A DNA stretch of 64,000 nucleotides from Sphingomonas canadensis. GTDB lineage: Bacteria > Pseudomonadota > Alphaproteobacteria > Sphingomonadales > Sphingomonadaceae. Positions 16,605 to 26,073 of the stretch are shown here, in pieces (position 1 is the stretch's first letter; every line of letters starts with the position of its first letter). The stretch is from positions 84,501 to 148,500 of the forward strand of contig NZ_JAPDRA010000008.1 in the NCBI RefSeq assembly GCF_026013525.1, read 5' to 3'. The position numbers were made by a program, and so were the translations under genes. The notes below the pieces were generated by a model, which was given only the letters and a program-made list of their open reading frames with translations, did not search any database and was not told where the DNA came from.

Positions 16605-18160
16605 TCGCGCGGCGCGAGCTGATCGGCGGCGCGGCCGCGATGGGGGCGATGCTGATCGCCCCGCGCGCCTTCGCCCAATCCGCCGCGCCCGTCCGCACCA
16701 GCACCGGCAGCTTCCAGGGCACGATCGAGGACGGGCTGCGCGTGTTCCGCGGCATCCGCTATGGCATCGCCCGGCGCTTCCTGGCGCCGCAGCCCGCGCC
16801 CGCCCCGGCCGAGGTGCAGCCCGCCGACCGTTTCGCCCCGCCCTGCCCGCAGAACAGCGACCATGCGGGGTTGCAGGACGAGGACTGCCTGGCGCTCAAC
16901 ATCTGGACCGCCGATGCCCGTCCGGGCGCGAACAGGCCGGTGATGGTCTATATCCACGGCGGCGCCTATTCGACCGGCACGTCCACCGATCCGCTGTGCC
17001 ACGGCCAGCACCTGGCGGCGCGGGGCGACGTGGTGGTTGTGACGGTGAACCACCGGCTCAACGTGCTGGGCTATCTCTATCTCGCCCGGTTCGATCCGCG
17101 CTTCGCCGACAGCGGCAACGCGGGCCAGCTCGACCTGATCCTGGCGCTGCAATGGGTGCGCGACAATATCGCGGCGTTCGGCGGCGATCCGCGCCGGGTG
17201 ATGGTGTTCGGCCAGTCGGGCGGCGGCGCCAAGATCGCGACGATGATGGGCATGCCCGCCGCGAAGGGCCTGTTCCATCGCGCCGCGACGATGAGCGGGC
17301 AGCAGGTTACCGCCTCCGGCCCCCTGCACGCCACCGAGCGCGCCCGCGCCCTGCTGGCGAAGGCGAAGCTGCCCGAAAGCCGCGCGGGCGAGCTGGCCGA
17401 TTTCGGCGTGGGCGAACTGATGGAGCTGCTGGCCGCCACCGAAGACCCCTATCTGGGCGGCGGCGTCTATATGGGGCCGGTGTTCGACATGAAGTGGCTC
17501 ACCCGCCACCCATTCTGGCCCGATGCGCATCCCCAGTCGCGCCACATCCCGATGATCCTGGGCAATACGCGCGACGAGACGCGCGCCTTCCTTTCCCCCG
17601 ATTCGCCCAAGGTGCAGGGGCTGGACTGGAGCAACATCGCCGATCGCATCGCGCCCGAGCTGCGCATCGACGCGCTGCCCGAATGGGTGGTGGCGGAATA
17701 TCGCGCGCAGTTTCCGGACTGGTCGCCGATGGACGTCTTCTATGCCGCCACCACCGCGGGGCGGAGCTGGCGCGGCCAGGTGATCGAGGCGGAGGAGCGC
17801 GCGCGGGCCGGGGCGCCGGGCTGGGTTTATCAGCTCGATTTCGCATCGCGCACCGATCCCCGGCGCGGCGCGTTCCACACGATGGATATCCCGCTGGTGT
17901 TCGGCACGCTCGACGCGAAGGGATCGCAGACCGGCACGGGCGCCGATGCGCGCGCAGCGAGCAAGGCGATGCAGGACAGCTTCGTGTCGCTCGCGGCGCG
18001 GGGCGATCCCAACCATCGCGGCCTGCCCAAATGGCCGAAATACACGCTGCCCAGACGCGCGACGATGATGTTCGACACGGCAAGCCGCGTGGAGAACGAC
18101 CCGCGCAAATGGCAGCGCGAGTTGTTCGCGCGGATACCCTATATCCAGCCGGGCACCTGA
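16601..18160 (+). CDS. exported type-B carboxylesterase
   Basis: 519 residues. A twin-arginine-like N-terminus (MIARRELIGGAAAMG) is followed by an export signal ending near AFAQSAAP. The alpha/beta-hydrolase core of the carboxylesterase family has the oxyanion loop YIHGGAYSTG (118-127) and nucleophile Ser206 in FGQSGGGAK, where GQSGG replaces the usual GESAG. A Glu in the NTRDETRAF segment and a His in AFHTMDIPLVF complete the triad. Translationally coupled to kduD. In this locus it may remove ester groups from pectin fragments; the substrate is not shown by sequence. Confidence 0.85.
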   Translation: MIARRELIGGAAAMGAMLIAPRAFAQSAAPVRTSTGSFQGTIEDGLRVFRGIRYGIARRFLAPQPAPAPAEVQPADRFAPPCPQNSDHAGLQDEDCLALNIWTADARPGANRPVMVYIHGGAYSTGTSTDPLCHGQHLAARGDVVVVTVNHRLNVLGYLYLARFDPRFADSGNAGQLDLILALQWVRDNIAAFGGDPRRVMVFGQSGGGAKIATMMGMPAAKGLFHRAATMSGQQVTASGPLHATERARALLAKAKLPESRAGELADFGVGELMELLAATEDPYLGGGVYMGPVFDMKWLTRHPFWPDAHPQSRHIPMILGNTRDETRAFLSPDSPKVQGLDWSNIADRIAPELRIDALPEWVVAEYRAQFPDWSPMDVFYAATTAGRSWRGQVIEAEERARAGAPGWVYQLDFASRTDPRRGAFHTMDIPLVFGTLDAKGSQTGTGADARAASKAMQDSFVSLAARGDPNHRGLPKWPKYTLPRRATMMFDTASRVENDPRKWQRELFARIPYIQPGT

Positions 18161-18204
18161 ACCGCGGTGGCCGCCGGCCCGGACGGCGGCTGAAACCTAT
18201 CGGC

Positions 18205-18645
18205 TCATGCGCCGGGCGCGCCCGCGGACTCACGCGGCCAGAACACGGCCCGCCAGACGATCGCCAGCGTTATCGCGATCTCGATTCCGCCCAGCGTCAG
18301 GTAGAAAGGCGGGGCGCCGCCCGCCATCGTCATCGCCATGATCGCGGTATAGGCGAGCCCGAGGACAAGGTTCAGCCAGCGCCCGACCGCCGCCGGGATC
18401 AGCAGCGCGCCCGCGATCATCAGCGCGGGAATCGCCATCATCAGCGAGACCGCGACCAGCACCTGGTCCGTCGCCAGGCCGAGCGGACCCATCCGCCCCG
18501 CGTTCATCGCCATCACCTTGCCCGGCATATAGAGGCCGAAATAGTCGCCATAGACATAGCAGAGCATGAGCGAGGCCCAGAGCGCGGACAGCGCCAGCTT
18601 CGCCGGCGGCCTGAAATCCTGAAGCGCTCCCCGTGATCCAGCCAT
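18205..18645 (-). CDS. small four-helix membrane protein (DUF6326-like)
   Basis: 146 residues with four hydrophobic segments and little else; it resembles the uncharacterised DUF6326 group. The ATG at 18645 has AGGGGA six bases upstream; a longer reading from 18696 would run across a perfect inverted repeat that looks regulatory, so I prefer the shorter start. It lies between two pectin-locus genes but lacks the LacI-type site, so it may be unrelated to pectin use. Confidence 0.65.
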   Translation of the reverse strand: MAGSRGALQDFRPPAKLALSALWASLMLCYVYGDYFGLYMPGKVMAMNAGRMGPLGLATDQVLVAVSLMMAIPALMIAGALLIPAAVGRWLNLVLGLAYTAIMAMTMAGGAPPFYLTLGGIEIAITLAIVWRAVFWPRESAGAPGA

Positions 18646-18654
18646 ACCAGTCCC

Positions 18655-18692
18655 CTGCCAATGTGTGCTATTCAGATAATACACATTGGCAG
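18655..18692. promoter_or_regulatory. 12-base inverted repeat, possible operator
   Basis: CTGCCAATGTGT (18655-18666) and ACACATTGGCAG (18681-18692) are perfect inverses around a 14-base A/T-rich spacer. The repeat sits directly before the small membrane-protein gene (- strand). It lacks a T run and is more like an operator than a terminator. Confidence 0.5.
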
Positions 18693-18724
18693 GCAAGGCA
18701 ATCGCAGGAGGCCTGCGGGCGCGG

Positions 18725-20107
18725 TTACTGCCGCATCGCCTTGTCGCGATCGCTCAGCTTCTCCTGCACCGGCCCCTTCTGGCCCGGGTAGAGGCCCGAT
18801 CGCGGCTCCATCGTATCGAGGTCCCAGTCCGCCTCGACGAAGGTCGCGCGCGTCTCCGCCTGCACGGGATAGCCGCCGACGCGCTTCTCGTCGTCGATGA
18901 TCTCGCCGCGGCCCTCGGCCACGAAGAAGAGGACGCGGATGTCGTGATCGTCGCGGTCCCAGGGGCGGGCGCCGGCGTTGGCCAGCACATGCGTCTCCAC
19001 GTCGCGCGCGGACAGCACCGGCAGGCCCGCTGGCCACACCACGGGCTTCTTCACCTCGATCAGCTTCGCGCGCGTCTCGCCATAGCGGCCGAACATCGGC
19101 AGCTTCTGCCCATGCTTGTCCACCGCGATATTGTCCTTGCCGTAATAGCGCAGGTCGCCGTCGCCGCCGAGCATCAGGAAGGGCAGGCCGGCATCGGTGG
19201 AAGGGCCGCCGCGCATCACATTGCCCACGGCCGAAAGCTCGCCGGTGACATAGTCATGCCCCGCCCATTCGAGCGCCATCAGGTTATAATGGATCGCGCG
19301 CTTGGCCGGGTCATAGATAACATTGTTGACCACCGCGGCCTGCACCCCGCCCTTCAGCAGCGGGCTGCGCTCGACATTATGGGCATAGACGTTGCGCCAG
19401 ATCAGGATGCCGGTCGCATTGTCGTGGATCAGCGATCCCTTGCTGTGCTCGCCCTTGGGGTGGCTGGCGTCGGCCAGCCCCTCGGCCAGCAGGTTATAGC
19501 TGAAGGTGATGTTGTGCGACGTGCCCTGACGCCATTCCTCCACAGTGGCGCCGGTGAATCGCGGGCCGGAGGCGGAGAGATTCTCGTCAAGCGCCCAGGT
19601 CATGGTGCAATGATCGACGATCACGTTGTACGCCCCCACCGTGGAGAGCGCGTCGACTTCCCAGCCGCTCATCCTGGCCTGGCCGTCCACGCCGGGGCGG
19701 ATGCGGATGTGGCGGATGATCACATCATGCGTCTTCACGTCGATCCCGCCGCGGATAAAGGTGATCCCGGGCGAAGGCGCGGTCTGACCGGCGATCGTCA
19801 GAAAGGGTTCGGTGATGGCCAGCGTGGTGCGGCCCATGTCGATCACGCCGCCGACCTCGAACACCACGATGCGCGGGCCCTTGGCCTCCACCGCGGCCTT
19901 GAACGATCCCGGCCCGTCGGCGGCCAGCGTGGTGACACGGATGATCCGCCCCCCGCGCCCGCCGGGCGTGACCGCGGCCCATCCCTGCGCACCGGCGAAG
20001 GCAGCGGCGCCCGGCACGGCGGCCTGCGGCGCCCCCGCGGGCGGCACGGACTGGGCGGCGGCGGGAAGCGCGAGCAACAGGCCGATCAGCGCGGCGGCGA
20101 GTCTCAT
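18725..20107 (-). CDS. secreted pectate lyase (PL1-like, right-handed beta-helix)
   Basis: 460 residues with a clear signal peptide (MRLAAALIGLLLALPAAAQS). The parallel beta-helix pectate lyase core is recognised by VTTLAADGPGSFKAAV, VFEVGGVIDMGRTTLAI, VIIRHIRIRPG and VIVDHCTMTWALDENLS, the last block carrying the conserved calcium-site region of family 1 lyases. It should cleave polygalacturonate by beta-elimination in the periplasm or outside. AGGAG precedes the ATG at 20107; the frame remains open up to 20191 but lacks a signal there. An operator-like palindrome lies 62 bases upstream. Confidence 0.88.
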   Translation of the reverse strand: MRLAAALIGLLLALPAAAQSVPPAGAPQAAVPGAAAFAGAQGWAAVTPGGRGGRIIRVTTLAADGPGSFKAAVEAKGPRIVVFEVGGVIDMGRTTLAITEPFLTIAGQTAPSPGITFIRGGIDVKTHDVIIRHIRIRPGVDGQARMSGWEVDALSTVGAYNVIVDHCTMTWALDENLSASGPRFTGATVEEWRQGTSHNITFSYNLLAEGLADASHPKGEHSKGSLIHDNATGILIWRNVYAHNVERSPLLKGGVQAAVVNNVIYDPAKRAIHYNLMALEWAGHDYVTGELSAVGNVMRGGPSTDAGLPFLMLGGDGDLRYYGKDNIAVDKHGQKLPMFGRYGETRAKLIEVKKPVVWPAGLPVLSARDVETHVLANAGARPWDRDDHDIRVLFFVAEGRGEIIDDEKRVGGYPVQAETRATFVEADWDLDTMEPRSGLYPGQKGPVQEKLSDRDKAMRQ

Positions 20108-20168
20108 TACCGGAACTCCTCTCCTACGCCCTTCTTGACATGCAGGGCGAGTCATCACAATGTCCTTA

Positions 20169-20182
20169 TGACACCGGTTACT
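20169..20182. promoter_or_regulatory. LacI-type operator, copy 3 (upstream of pectate lyase)
   Basis: TGACACCGGTTAC at 20169-20181, 62 bases before the pectate lyase start on the - strand. It shares the 263-base divergent region with copy 4. Confidence 0.75.
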
Positions 20183-20324
20183 TCGAAGCAAAAGTCCGGT
20201 GTCGAGACCGCGGCAACGCGGCGGAATTCAGGGGAGGATGGATGATCCGGAGCCCGAATCGGCCCCTCCCCGTACCGAATCGTCCCTCGACAGGCCCATG
20301 GCGGACCTGTGGCGGGACCTTGAT

Positions 20325-20338
20325 GGTTACCGGTGTCA
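20325..20338. promoter_or_regulatory. LacI-type operator, copy 4 (upstream of TonB receptor)
   Basis: GGTTACCGGTGTCA at 20325-20338 is the inverted form of TGACACCGGTAACC. It lies 33 bases before the TonB receptor start codon. Confidence 0.75.
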
Positions 20339-20370
20339 GTCACGGCTGACGCGGCAATAGGGAGGAAAAA

Positions 20371-23220
20371 ATGCGGAGGATGAATCGGACCGGGCTGCGG
20401 AGCGGCGCCAAGCTGCTGCTCGTGGCATCGACGCTGGCGCTGGCGGGGGCGGCGCAGGCACAGGCGCAGGACACGCCCGAAGACGTCACCGCCGAAGACC
20501 AGGGCAACGAAGAGATCGTCGTCACCGGCTTCCGCGCGTCGCTGGACGCCGCGCTCGACGTGAAGCGCACCTCGGTCTCGTCGGTCGATGCGATCGTGGC
20601 GGAGGACATCGCCAAGTTCCCCGACCAGAACCTGGCCGAATCGCTGCAGCGCATCCCCGGCATCTCGATCCAGCGCGACGGCGGCGAAGGGCGCGCGATC
20701 ACCGTGCGCGGCCTGGGTTCGCAGTTCACCCGCGTCCGCGTGAACGGGCTGGAGACGATCGCCACCGCGACCGACGGCGCCAGCGCCAACCGCGACCGCG
20801 CGTTCGACTTCAACGTCTTCGCGTCCGAGCTGTTCAGCTCAATCGTCGTCCACAAGACCGCCGAGGCATCGCTCGACGAGGGTTCGCTGGGCGCGGTGGT
20901 AGACCTCAACACCGGCAATCCGCTGGGCGGCAAGGAGGGCTTCACGCTCGCGCTGTCCGGGCAGGCCAGCTACAACGACCTTTCCGACAACTGGGGGCCG
21001 CGCGTCGCCGGGCTGGTTTCGTGGAAGTCGCCGGACGGCAGCTTCGGCGTCGCCGTTTCCGCCGCCTATTCGAAGTCGGACACGCTGGAACTGGGCAACA
21101 ACACCGTCCGCTGGGCGCAGGCCCGCTTCGACGCGGTGGACGGCACCAATTGCTGGACCACCCCCAATTCGGGCGGCACCTATGTCTCCAGCACCGCCTG
21201 CAACACGGCGGCGCTCTCGTTCCACCCGCGCATCCCGCGCTACGGCGAGGTGCGCCACGATCGCGAACGGCTGGGCATCACCGGCAGCATCCAGTGGTCG
21301 CCGACCGACGCCACGCGCATCTCGATCGACGGCCTCTATTCCAAATTCAGCGAAGTTCGCGAGGAGAAGTGGGGCGAAGTGCTGCTGCGGTCGAACGAGC
21401 GTTCGATCAACGTGGTCAATCCGGTCTATGATTCGAACAACAACATGATCGCGGCCACGCTGAACGATGCGTGGGTGCGCATGGAGCATTACTGGCGCGA
21501 ATCGAGCACCGAATTCTACCAGCTCGGCGCGACCTGGGACCAGGACCTGAGCGACACGTTCCGCTTCACCGTGCTGGGCGGCTTCTCGCGTTCCAGCGCG
21601 GACATCCCGGTCGAGACGACGATCGTGTTCGACGATCGCGACGCCCAGGGCTACAGCTACGACTATCGCGAGAACAACGGCCGCTCGCCCAAGCTGACCT
21701 TCGGCACCAGCGTCACCGATCCGGCGAACTTCCAGCTCGCCGAGATCCGTGATCGCCCCTCGAACGTCACCAACAAGTTCCGCACCGGCCAGATCCGCAC
21801 CGAATGGGACGTGACCGACGGCTTCACCGCCAAGGCGGGCGCGGTCTATCGCCGGTTCGACTATGATATCGTCGCCTTCACCCGCGATACCGCGGTGTGC
21901 GGCAACGGCGGTGTCGATCGCGTTCTCGGCACGATCACCTGCTCGGCATCTTCGGCGTTCGGCCCGGCCGCGGTCTACGGCTTCCCGGTCACCTCCGCGC
22001 TGGCCGAGCTGTTCACCATGGGCGACGCGGGCCAGCCCGCGGGCAACACCAATAGCTGGCTGATCCCGAACCTGGCGGCGACCACCGCCTTCACCAAGCT
22101 GTACGACCGCGTGGCCACGATCGACGCGGGCAACAACCGCGGCGTGACGGAGGAGACGAAGGGCGGATACCTGCAGGTCGATGCCAAGGGCACGCTGCTG
22201 GGCCTGGATTACGCGCTGAACGCGGGCGTCCGTTATGTGCGCACCGATCAGTCCTCCTATGGCCTGAACGGCGGCGTCAGCGTGACGATCGACCGCAGCT
22301 ACGAAGACTGGCTGCCCTCGGCCAACCTGATGGTGAAGCTGGCCCCGGACCTGATCGTGCGCGCCGCGGTGGCCGACGTGATGACCCGCCCGTCGCTGGG
22401 CAACCTGACGCCGGGCGGCTCGGCCGACGGCTTCAACTACCGGGTCACCTTCGGCAACCCGAACCTCGATCCGTTCCGCGCCACGGCCTATGACGCATCG
22501 ATCGAATGGTATTTCGCGCCGCAGTCGATCGCGTCGGTGGCGGTGTTCAAGAAGGACGTGGCCAGCTTCCCCGTCGGCGTGAACATCACCAACGCCACCT
22601 TCACCCAGACCGGCCTGCCGGCATCGGTGCTGGTGCCTTCGTCGCCCGCCGCGCTCAATCCCGCGCAGCAGTCGCAGCCGATCTGGACGATCTCGACCAC
22701 CGGCAACGGCGCGGGTGCCAGCCTGAAGGGCATCGAGCTTTCGTTGCAGGCGCCGTTCAGCTTCCTGCCCGGGTTCCTGTCGAACTTCGGCGGCATCGTG
22801 AACGCCACCTTCGTCGACTCGAGCGCGACCTATGCGCAGAGCGGCCCGGCCACGACCCCGGGCGGATCGCTGGTTAGCGTCTCGCGCACCATCCCGCTCT
22901 ACGGCCTGTCCAAGCGCGCCTACAACGGCACGCTCTATTATGAGGACAGCAAGTTCAGCGCGCGCGTGTCGCTCAGCTATCGCGGGCCTTATGTCGATGC
23001 GGGCTCGGGCACGGGCAACGTGTTCGAAGGCTATAATTCGATCACCAACGTCGATGCCTCGATCCGCTACAAGATCACCGACAATATCGAGGTTTCGGTG
23101 GAAGGCGTGAACCTGACCGATGCGTATCGCGATCGCTACACCGATCTCGATGCGAACCGGAATTACGAGTACAACCACTTCGGCCGCACCTTCCTGGTGG
23201 GGGCGCGCTTCAAGCTCTGA
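20371..23220 (+). CDS. TonB-dependent outer-membrane receptor (oligogalacturonide uptake)
   Basis: 949 residues with a signal peptide of about 30 residues, a plug domain starting at EEIVVTGFRASLDAAL with the FPDQNLAESLQRIPGISIQRDGGEGRAITVRGL signature split across the first 120 residues, and a long beta-barrel ending in FLVGARFKL. This is the Xanthomonas-Caulobacter type of TonB receptor that usually imports carbohydrate oligomers. GGGAGG precedes the ATG, and the operator-like palindrome lies 33 bases upstream. The hydrolase gene follows 14 bases after the stop, so both are probably one transcript. Confidence 0.92.
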   Translation: MRRMNRTGLRSGAKLLLVASTLALAGAAQAQAQDTPEDVTAEDQGNEEIVVTGFRASLDAALDVKRTSVSSVDAIVAEDIAKFPDQNLAESLQRIPGISIQRDGGEGRAITVRGLGSQFTRVRVNGLETIATATDGASANRDRAFDFNVFASELFSSIVVHKTAEASLDEGSLGAVVDLNTGNPLGGKEGFTLALSGQASYNDLSDNWGPRVAGLVSWKSPDGSFGVAVSAAYSKSDTLELGNNTVRWAQARFDAVDGTNCWTTPNSGGTYVSSTACNTAALSFHPRIPRYGEVRHDRERLGITGSIQWSPTDATRISIDGLYSKFSEVREEKWGEVLLRSNERSINVVNPVYDSNNNMIAATLNDAWVRMEHYWRESSTEFYQLGATWDQDLSDTFRFTVLGGFSRSSADIPVETTIVFDDRDAQGYSYDYRENNGRSPKLTFGTSVTDPANFQLAEIRDRPSNVTNKFRTGQIRTEWDVTDGFTAKAGAVYRRFDYDIVAFTRDTAVCGNGGVDRVLGTITCSASSAFGPAAVYGFPVTSALAELFTMGDAGQPAGNTNSWLIPNLAATTAFTKLYDRVATIDAGNNRGVTEETKGGYLQVDAKGTLLGLDYALNAGVRYVRTDQSSYGLNGGVSVTIDRSYEDWLPSANLMVKLAPDLIVRAAVADVMTRPSLGNLTPGGSADGFNYRVTFGNPNLDPFRATAYDASIEWYFAPQSIASVAVFKKDVASFPVGVNITNATFTQTGLPASVLVPSSPAALNPAQQSQPIWTISTTGNGAGASLKGIELSLQAPFSFLPGFLSNFGGIVNATFVDSSATYAQSGPATTPGGSLVSVSRTIPLYGLSKRAYNGTLYYEDSKFSARVSLSYRGPYVDAGSGTGNVFEGYNSITNVDASIRYKITDNIEVSVEGVNLTDAYRDRYTDLDANRNYEYNHFGRTFLVGARFKL

Positions 23221-23234
23221 GGAAGACCGAAGCA

Positions 23235-24236
23235 ATGGAACTGGACCGCCGCGCCCTGCTCGCGATCACCGCAGGCGCGGCGGTTCTGCGTCCGGGCCAG
23301 GCGGGGGCACAGACCGCGCCGCCCGCCAATGGCGGCGCGCTTCCCGCCGGATTGCCCCAGCCACACGAGAGCATCGATCTGTGGCCCGGCCCGGCGCCGG
23401 GCATGCCCGCGAACGCCCCCGCCGAGGTGGTGGACGAACGCAGCACCGATCCGCAGCTCACCGATCGCGCGCTGCGCAACGTGCGCGTGCCGCGGATGAG
23501 CGTGTTCCGCCCGCTGGTTCCCAATGGCGCGGCGGTGCTCGTCACGCCCGGCGGCGGATACAAATGGGTGGTGATCGACAAGGAAGGCTATGAGATCGGG
23601 CGCTGGCTTTCGGCGCGCGGCTTCACCGTCTTCGTACTCTTCTATCGCCTGCCCGGGGGCGGATGGGCGGCCGGGCCGGACGTGGCGCTGAGCGACGCCC
23701 AGCGCGCGATGCGGCTGATCCGCCATCGCGCGGCGGAATTCGCGATCGATCCCGAGCGGGTGGCCGCCATGGGATTTTCGGCGGGCGGGCATCTGTGCGC
23801 CGATCTGGCCACCCGCTGGGATGCCGCGACCTACCGGCCGGTGGACGCCGCCGATGCGCTGTCGGCACGGCCAATGCTGGCGGCGCCCATCTATCCCGTG
23901 GTCAGCATGACCGCGCCGGTGGCGCATGCCGGATCGCGTGCCGAGCTGATCGGCGCAGGCGCGGGGCCGGAACGCGAGGCGGCGCATTCGCCCGATCGCA
24001 ACGCGCGCGCCGGCGGCCCGCCCGCCTTCATCGTCCATGCCGAGGACGACGATGCCGTGCCGGTGGAGAACAGCCTGATGCTGCGCGCGGCGTTGCGCGC
24101 CAGGGGCGTGCCGGTGGAAACGCACCTGTTCACCCATGGCGGCCACGGCTTCGGCCTGCGCCGCGTGGCGGGCAAGCCCGCCGCCGCCTGGCCCGACCTG
24201 TTCCTGGCCTGGGCAAAGACGCAGGGGCTGTATTGA
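23235..24236 (+). CDS. exported alpha/beta-hydrolase (acetyl-esterase-like)
   Basis: 333 residues. A signal starts with MELDRRALLAITAGAAVL (twin-arginine-like only in part). The hydrolase domain has VTPGGGYKWV as oxyanion loop, nucleophile motif GFSAGG near residue 177, an acid in AEDDDAVPVENS and a catalytic His in THGGHGFGL. Similar enzymes deacetylate xylan or pectin oligomers. It follows the TonB receptor closely and has no operator copy of its own. Confidence 0.82.
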   Translation: MELDRRALLAITAGAAVLRPGQAGAQTAPPANGGALPAGLPQPHESIDLWPGPAPGMPANAPAEVVDERSTDPQLTDRALRNVRVPRMSVFRPLVPNGAAVLVTPGGGYKWVVIDKEGYEIGRWLSARGFTVFVLFYRLPGGGWAAGPDVALSDAQRAMRLIRHRAAEFAIDPERVAAMGFSAGGHLCADLATRWDAATYRPVDAADALSARPMLAAPIYPVVSMTAPVAHAGSRAELIGAGAGPEREAAHSPDRNARAGGPPAFIVHAEDDDAVPVENSLMLRAALRARGVPVETHLFTHGGHGFGLRRVAGKPAAAWPDLFLAWAKTQGLY

Positions 24237-24256
24237 GCGGCGCCTTCCGCGTCTTT

Positions 24257-24270
24257 TGACACCGGTATCA
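24257..24270. promoter_or_regulatory. LacI-type operator, copy 5 (upstream of GH43)
   Basis: TGACACCGGTATCA at 24257-24270, the most symmetric copy. It is only 21 bases from the GH43 start codon, where a bound repressor would block the promoter or ribosome entry region. Confidence 0.75.
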
Positions 24271-24291
24271 TAGACGGCGATAACCCGGCCC

Positions 24292-25887
24292 ATGGAGATG
24301 GATCGACGCAAGCTGATGCTGGCCGGCGGCGCCGCCGCGCTGGCCCCCGCCCTTCCCGCCGCCACCGGAGCCACGGGCCGCGGCAAGACCGCGCCGGACT
24401 GGCGGCGCGGCTTCGACAACCAGCGGATCGCCGATCTGGGCGACGGCCGTTTCCTGAACCCGCTGATCTCCGGAGACCGGCCCGATCCGGCCATCCTGAA
24501 GGACGGCGCGGATTATTACATGACCTTCTCCAGCTTCGATTCCTATCCGGGCCTGACGATCTGGCACAGCCGCGATCTGGTGAACTGGCAGCCGCGCGCC
24601 GCCGCGCTGACGCGCAACATCGGATCGGTGTGGGCGGTTAGCCTGGAAAAGCACGCCGGCCGCTATTTCCTCTACATCCCGGTGAAGGGCAGCCCCAACG
24701 GCACCTATGTGATCTGGGCCGATCATATCGACGGGCCGTGGAGCGATCCCGTCTATCTGGGCCTGCCCAACCATATCGATCCCTGCCATGCGGTGGGCGA
24801 GGACGGTTCGCGCTGGCTGTTCCTTTCGGGCGGAGACCGGGTGCGGCTGGCGAACGACGGCCTGTCGCTCGCCGGGCCGGTGGAGCATGTCTACGATCCC
24901 TGGCGCTATCCCGAGGATTGGATCGTCGAAGGTTTCGCGCCGGAGGGGCCGAAGATCCATCGTCACGGCGGCTGGTTCTACATGATCACCGCGGTGGGCG
25001 GCACGGCAGGCCCGCCGACCGGCCATATGGTGATCGCCGCGCGGTCGCGATCGATCCACGGCCCATGGGAGAATTGCCCGCGCAACCCGCTGGTGCGCAC
25101 CGTCAGCGCGGCGGAGAAATGGTGGTCGCGCGGGCATGCTTCGCTGGTGGAGGCGCCGGACGGAAGCTGGTGGGCGGTCTATCACGGGTTCGAGAACGGC
25201 TATTGGACGCTCGGCCGCCAGACGCTGATGGACCCGGTCGAATGGACCGCGGACGGATGGTTCCGGATGAAGGGCGGCGACCTTTCGCAACCGGTCCGCA
25301 AGCCGCGCGGCGGCAGCGCGCTGCCCAATGGCCAGCCGCTGTCGGACGACTTCGCAGGACCGCTCGCGCTCGGCGGCAAATGGAACTTCTTCAAGCCCGC
25401 GCCGGGCGAGGCGGCGCGGGCCAGCGCAGGCGGCGGCGTGCTGGCGTTGCAGGCGCGCGGCACGGCGCCCTCGAACTCCTCGCCGCTGCTGCTGATCGCG
25501 GGCGACCAGGCCTATCAGTTCGAATGCGATATCGAGATCGACGCGGGCGGCACCGCCGGGCTGCTGCTCTTCTATGACGAACGGCTCTATTGCGGGCTGG
25601 GGTTCGACGCGGAGCGCTTCGTCACCCACCAGTACGGCATCGAGCGCGCGCGCCCGGCCAACCCGCACGGGCGGCGGATGCGGATGCGCGTCACCAACGA
25701 CCGGCACATCGTCTCCTTCCACACCTCCGGCGACGGCGGGGCGAGCTGGCGCAAGTTCGATCGCGGGATGGAGGTTTCGGGATACCACCACAATGTTCGC
25801 GGCGGCTTCCTGATGCTGCGCCCCGGCCTCTATTCGGCCGGCGGGGGCACCGCGCGCTTCCGCGACTTCCGCTTCCACGCGCTTTAG
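24292..25887 (+). CDS. exported glycoside hydrolase family 43 enzyme
   Basis: 531 residues. N-terminal export signal (MDRRKLMLAGGAAALAPALP). The five-bladed beta-propeller catalytic domain has the expected base in GDRPDPAILKDGADYYM, a middle Asp region at WADHIDGPWSDP and the acid Glu in FAPEGPKIHRHGGWFYM. A C-terminal concanavalin-like domain starts near residue 345 (LSDDFAGPLALGGKWNFF). Family members cleave arabinose or xylose side chains; in a pectin locus an alpha-L-arabinofuranosidase or galactan-acting enzyme is likely. Its own operator copy lies just upstream. Confidence 0.87.
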   Translation: MEMDRRKLMLAGGAAALAPALPAATGATGRGKTAPDWRRGFDNQRIADLGDGRFLNPLISGDRPDPAILKDGADYYMTFSSFDSYPGLTIWHSRDLVNWQPRAAALTRNIGSVWAVSLEKHAGRYFLYIPVKGSPNGTYVIWADHIDGPWSDPVYLGLPNHIDPCHAVGEDGSRWLFLSGGDRVRLANDGLSLAGPVEHVYDPWRYPEDWIVEGFAPEGPKIHRHGGWFYMITAVGGTAGPPTGHMVIAARSRSIHGPWENCPRNPLVRTVSAAEKWWSRGHASLVEAPDGSWWAVYHGFENGYWTLGRQTLMDPVEWTADGWFRMKGGDLSQPVRKPRGGSALPNGQPLSDDFAGPLALGGKWNFFKPAPGEAARASAGGGVLALQARGTAPSNSSPLLLIAGDQAYQFECDIEIDAGGTAGLLLFYDERLYCGLGFDAERFVTHQYGIERARPANPHGRRMRMRVTNDRHIVSFHTSGDGGASWRKFDRGMEVSGYHHNVRGGFLMLRPGLYSAGGGTARFRDFRFHAL

Positions 25888-25990
25888 GTTTCGTGCGGCG
25901 GCGGGAGCGGGTCGGCGCCGCTTCGGCAATCCCGAAAAATGGCGCGCAAGTCCCAGCGACTACTCCGCGTTGCTGCAGCGCGAGATACGG

Positions 25991-26010
25991 GACTTCCCCA
26001 TTGGGAAGTC
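25991..26010. promoter_or_regulatory. 20-base palindrome upstream of ompW
   Basis: GACTTCCCCATTGGGAAGTC: 8-base perfect arms around CATT. It lies 63 bases before the OmpW start and about 100 bases after the GH43 stop. No T run follows, so an operator is more likely than a terminator. Confidence 0.45.
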
Positions 26011-26073
26011 TCCCAAGCGCGAACCTCCTGCGATTGGTCCACGGGGGCGGGGTCAAATCAACAGGAGGCTTTC

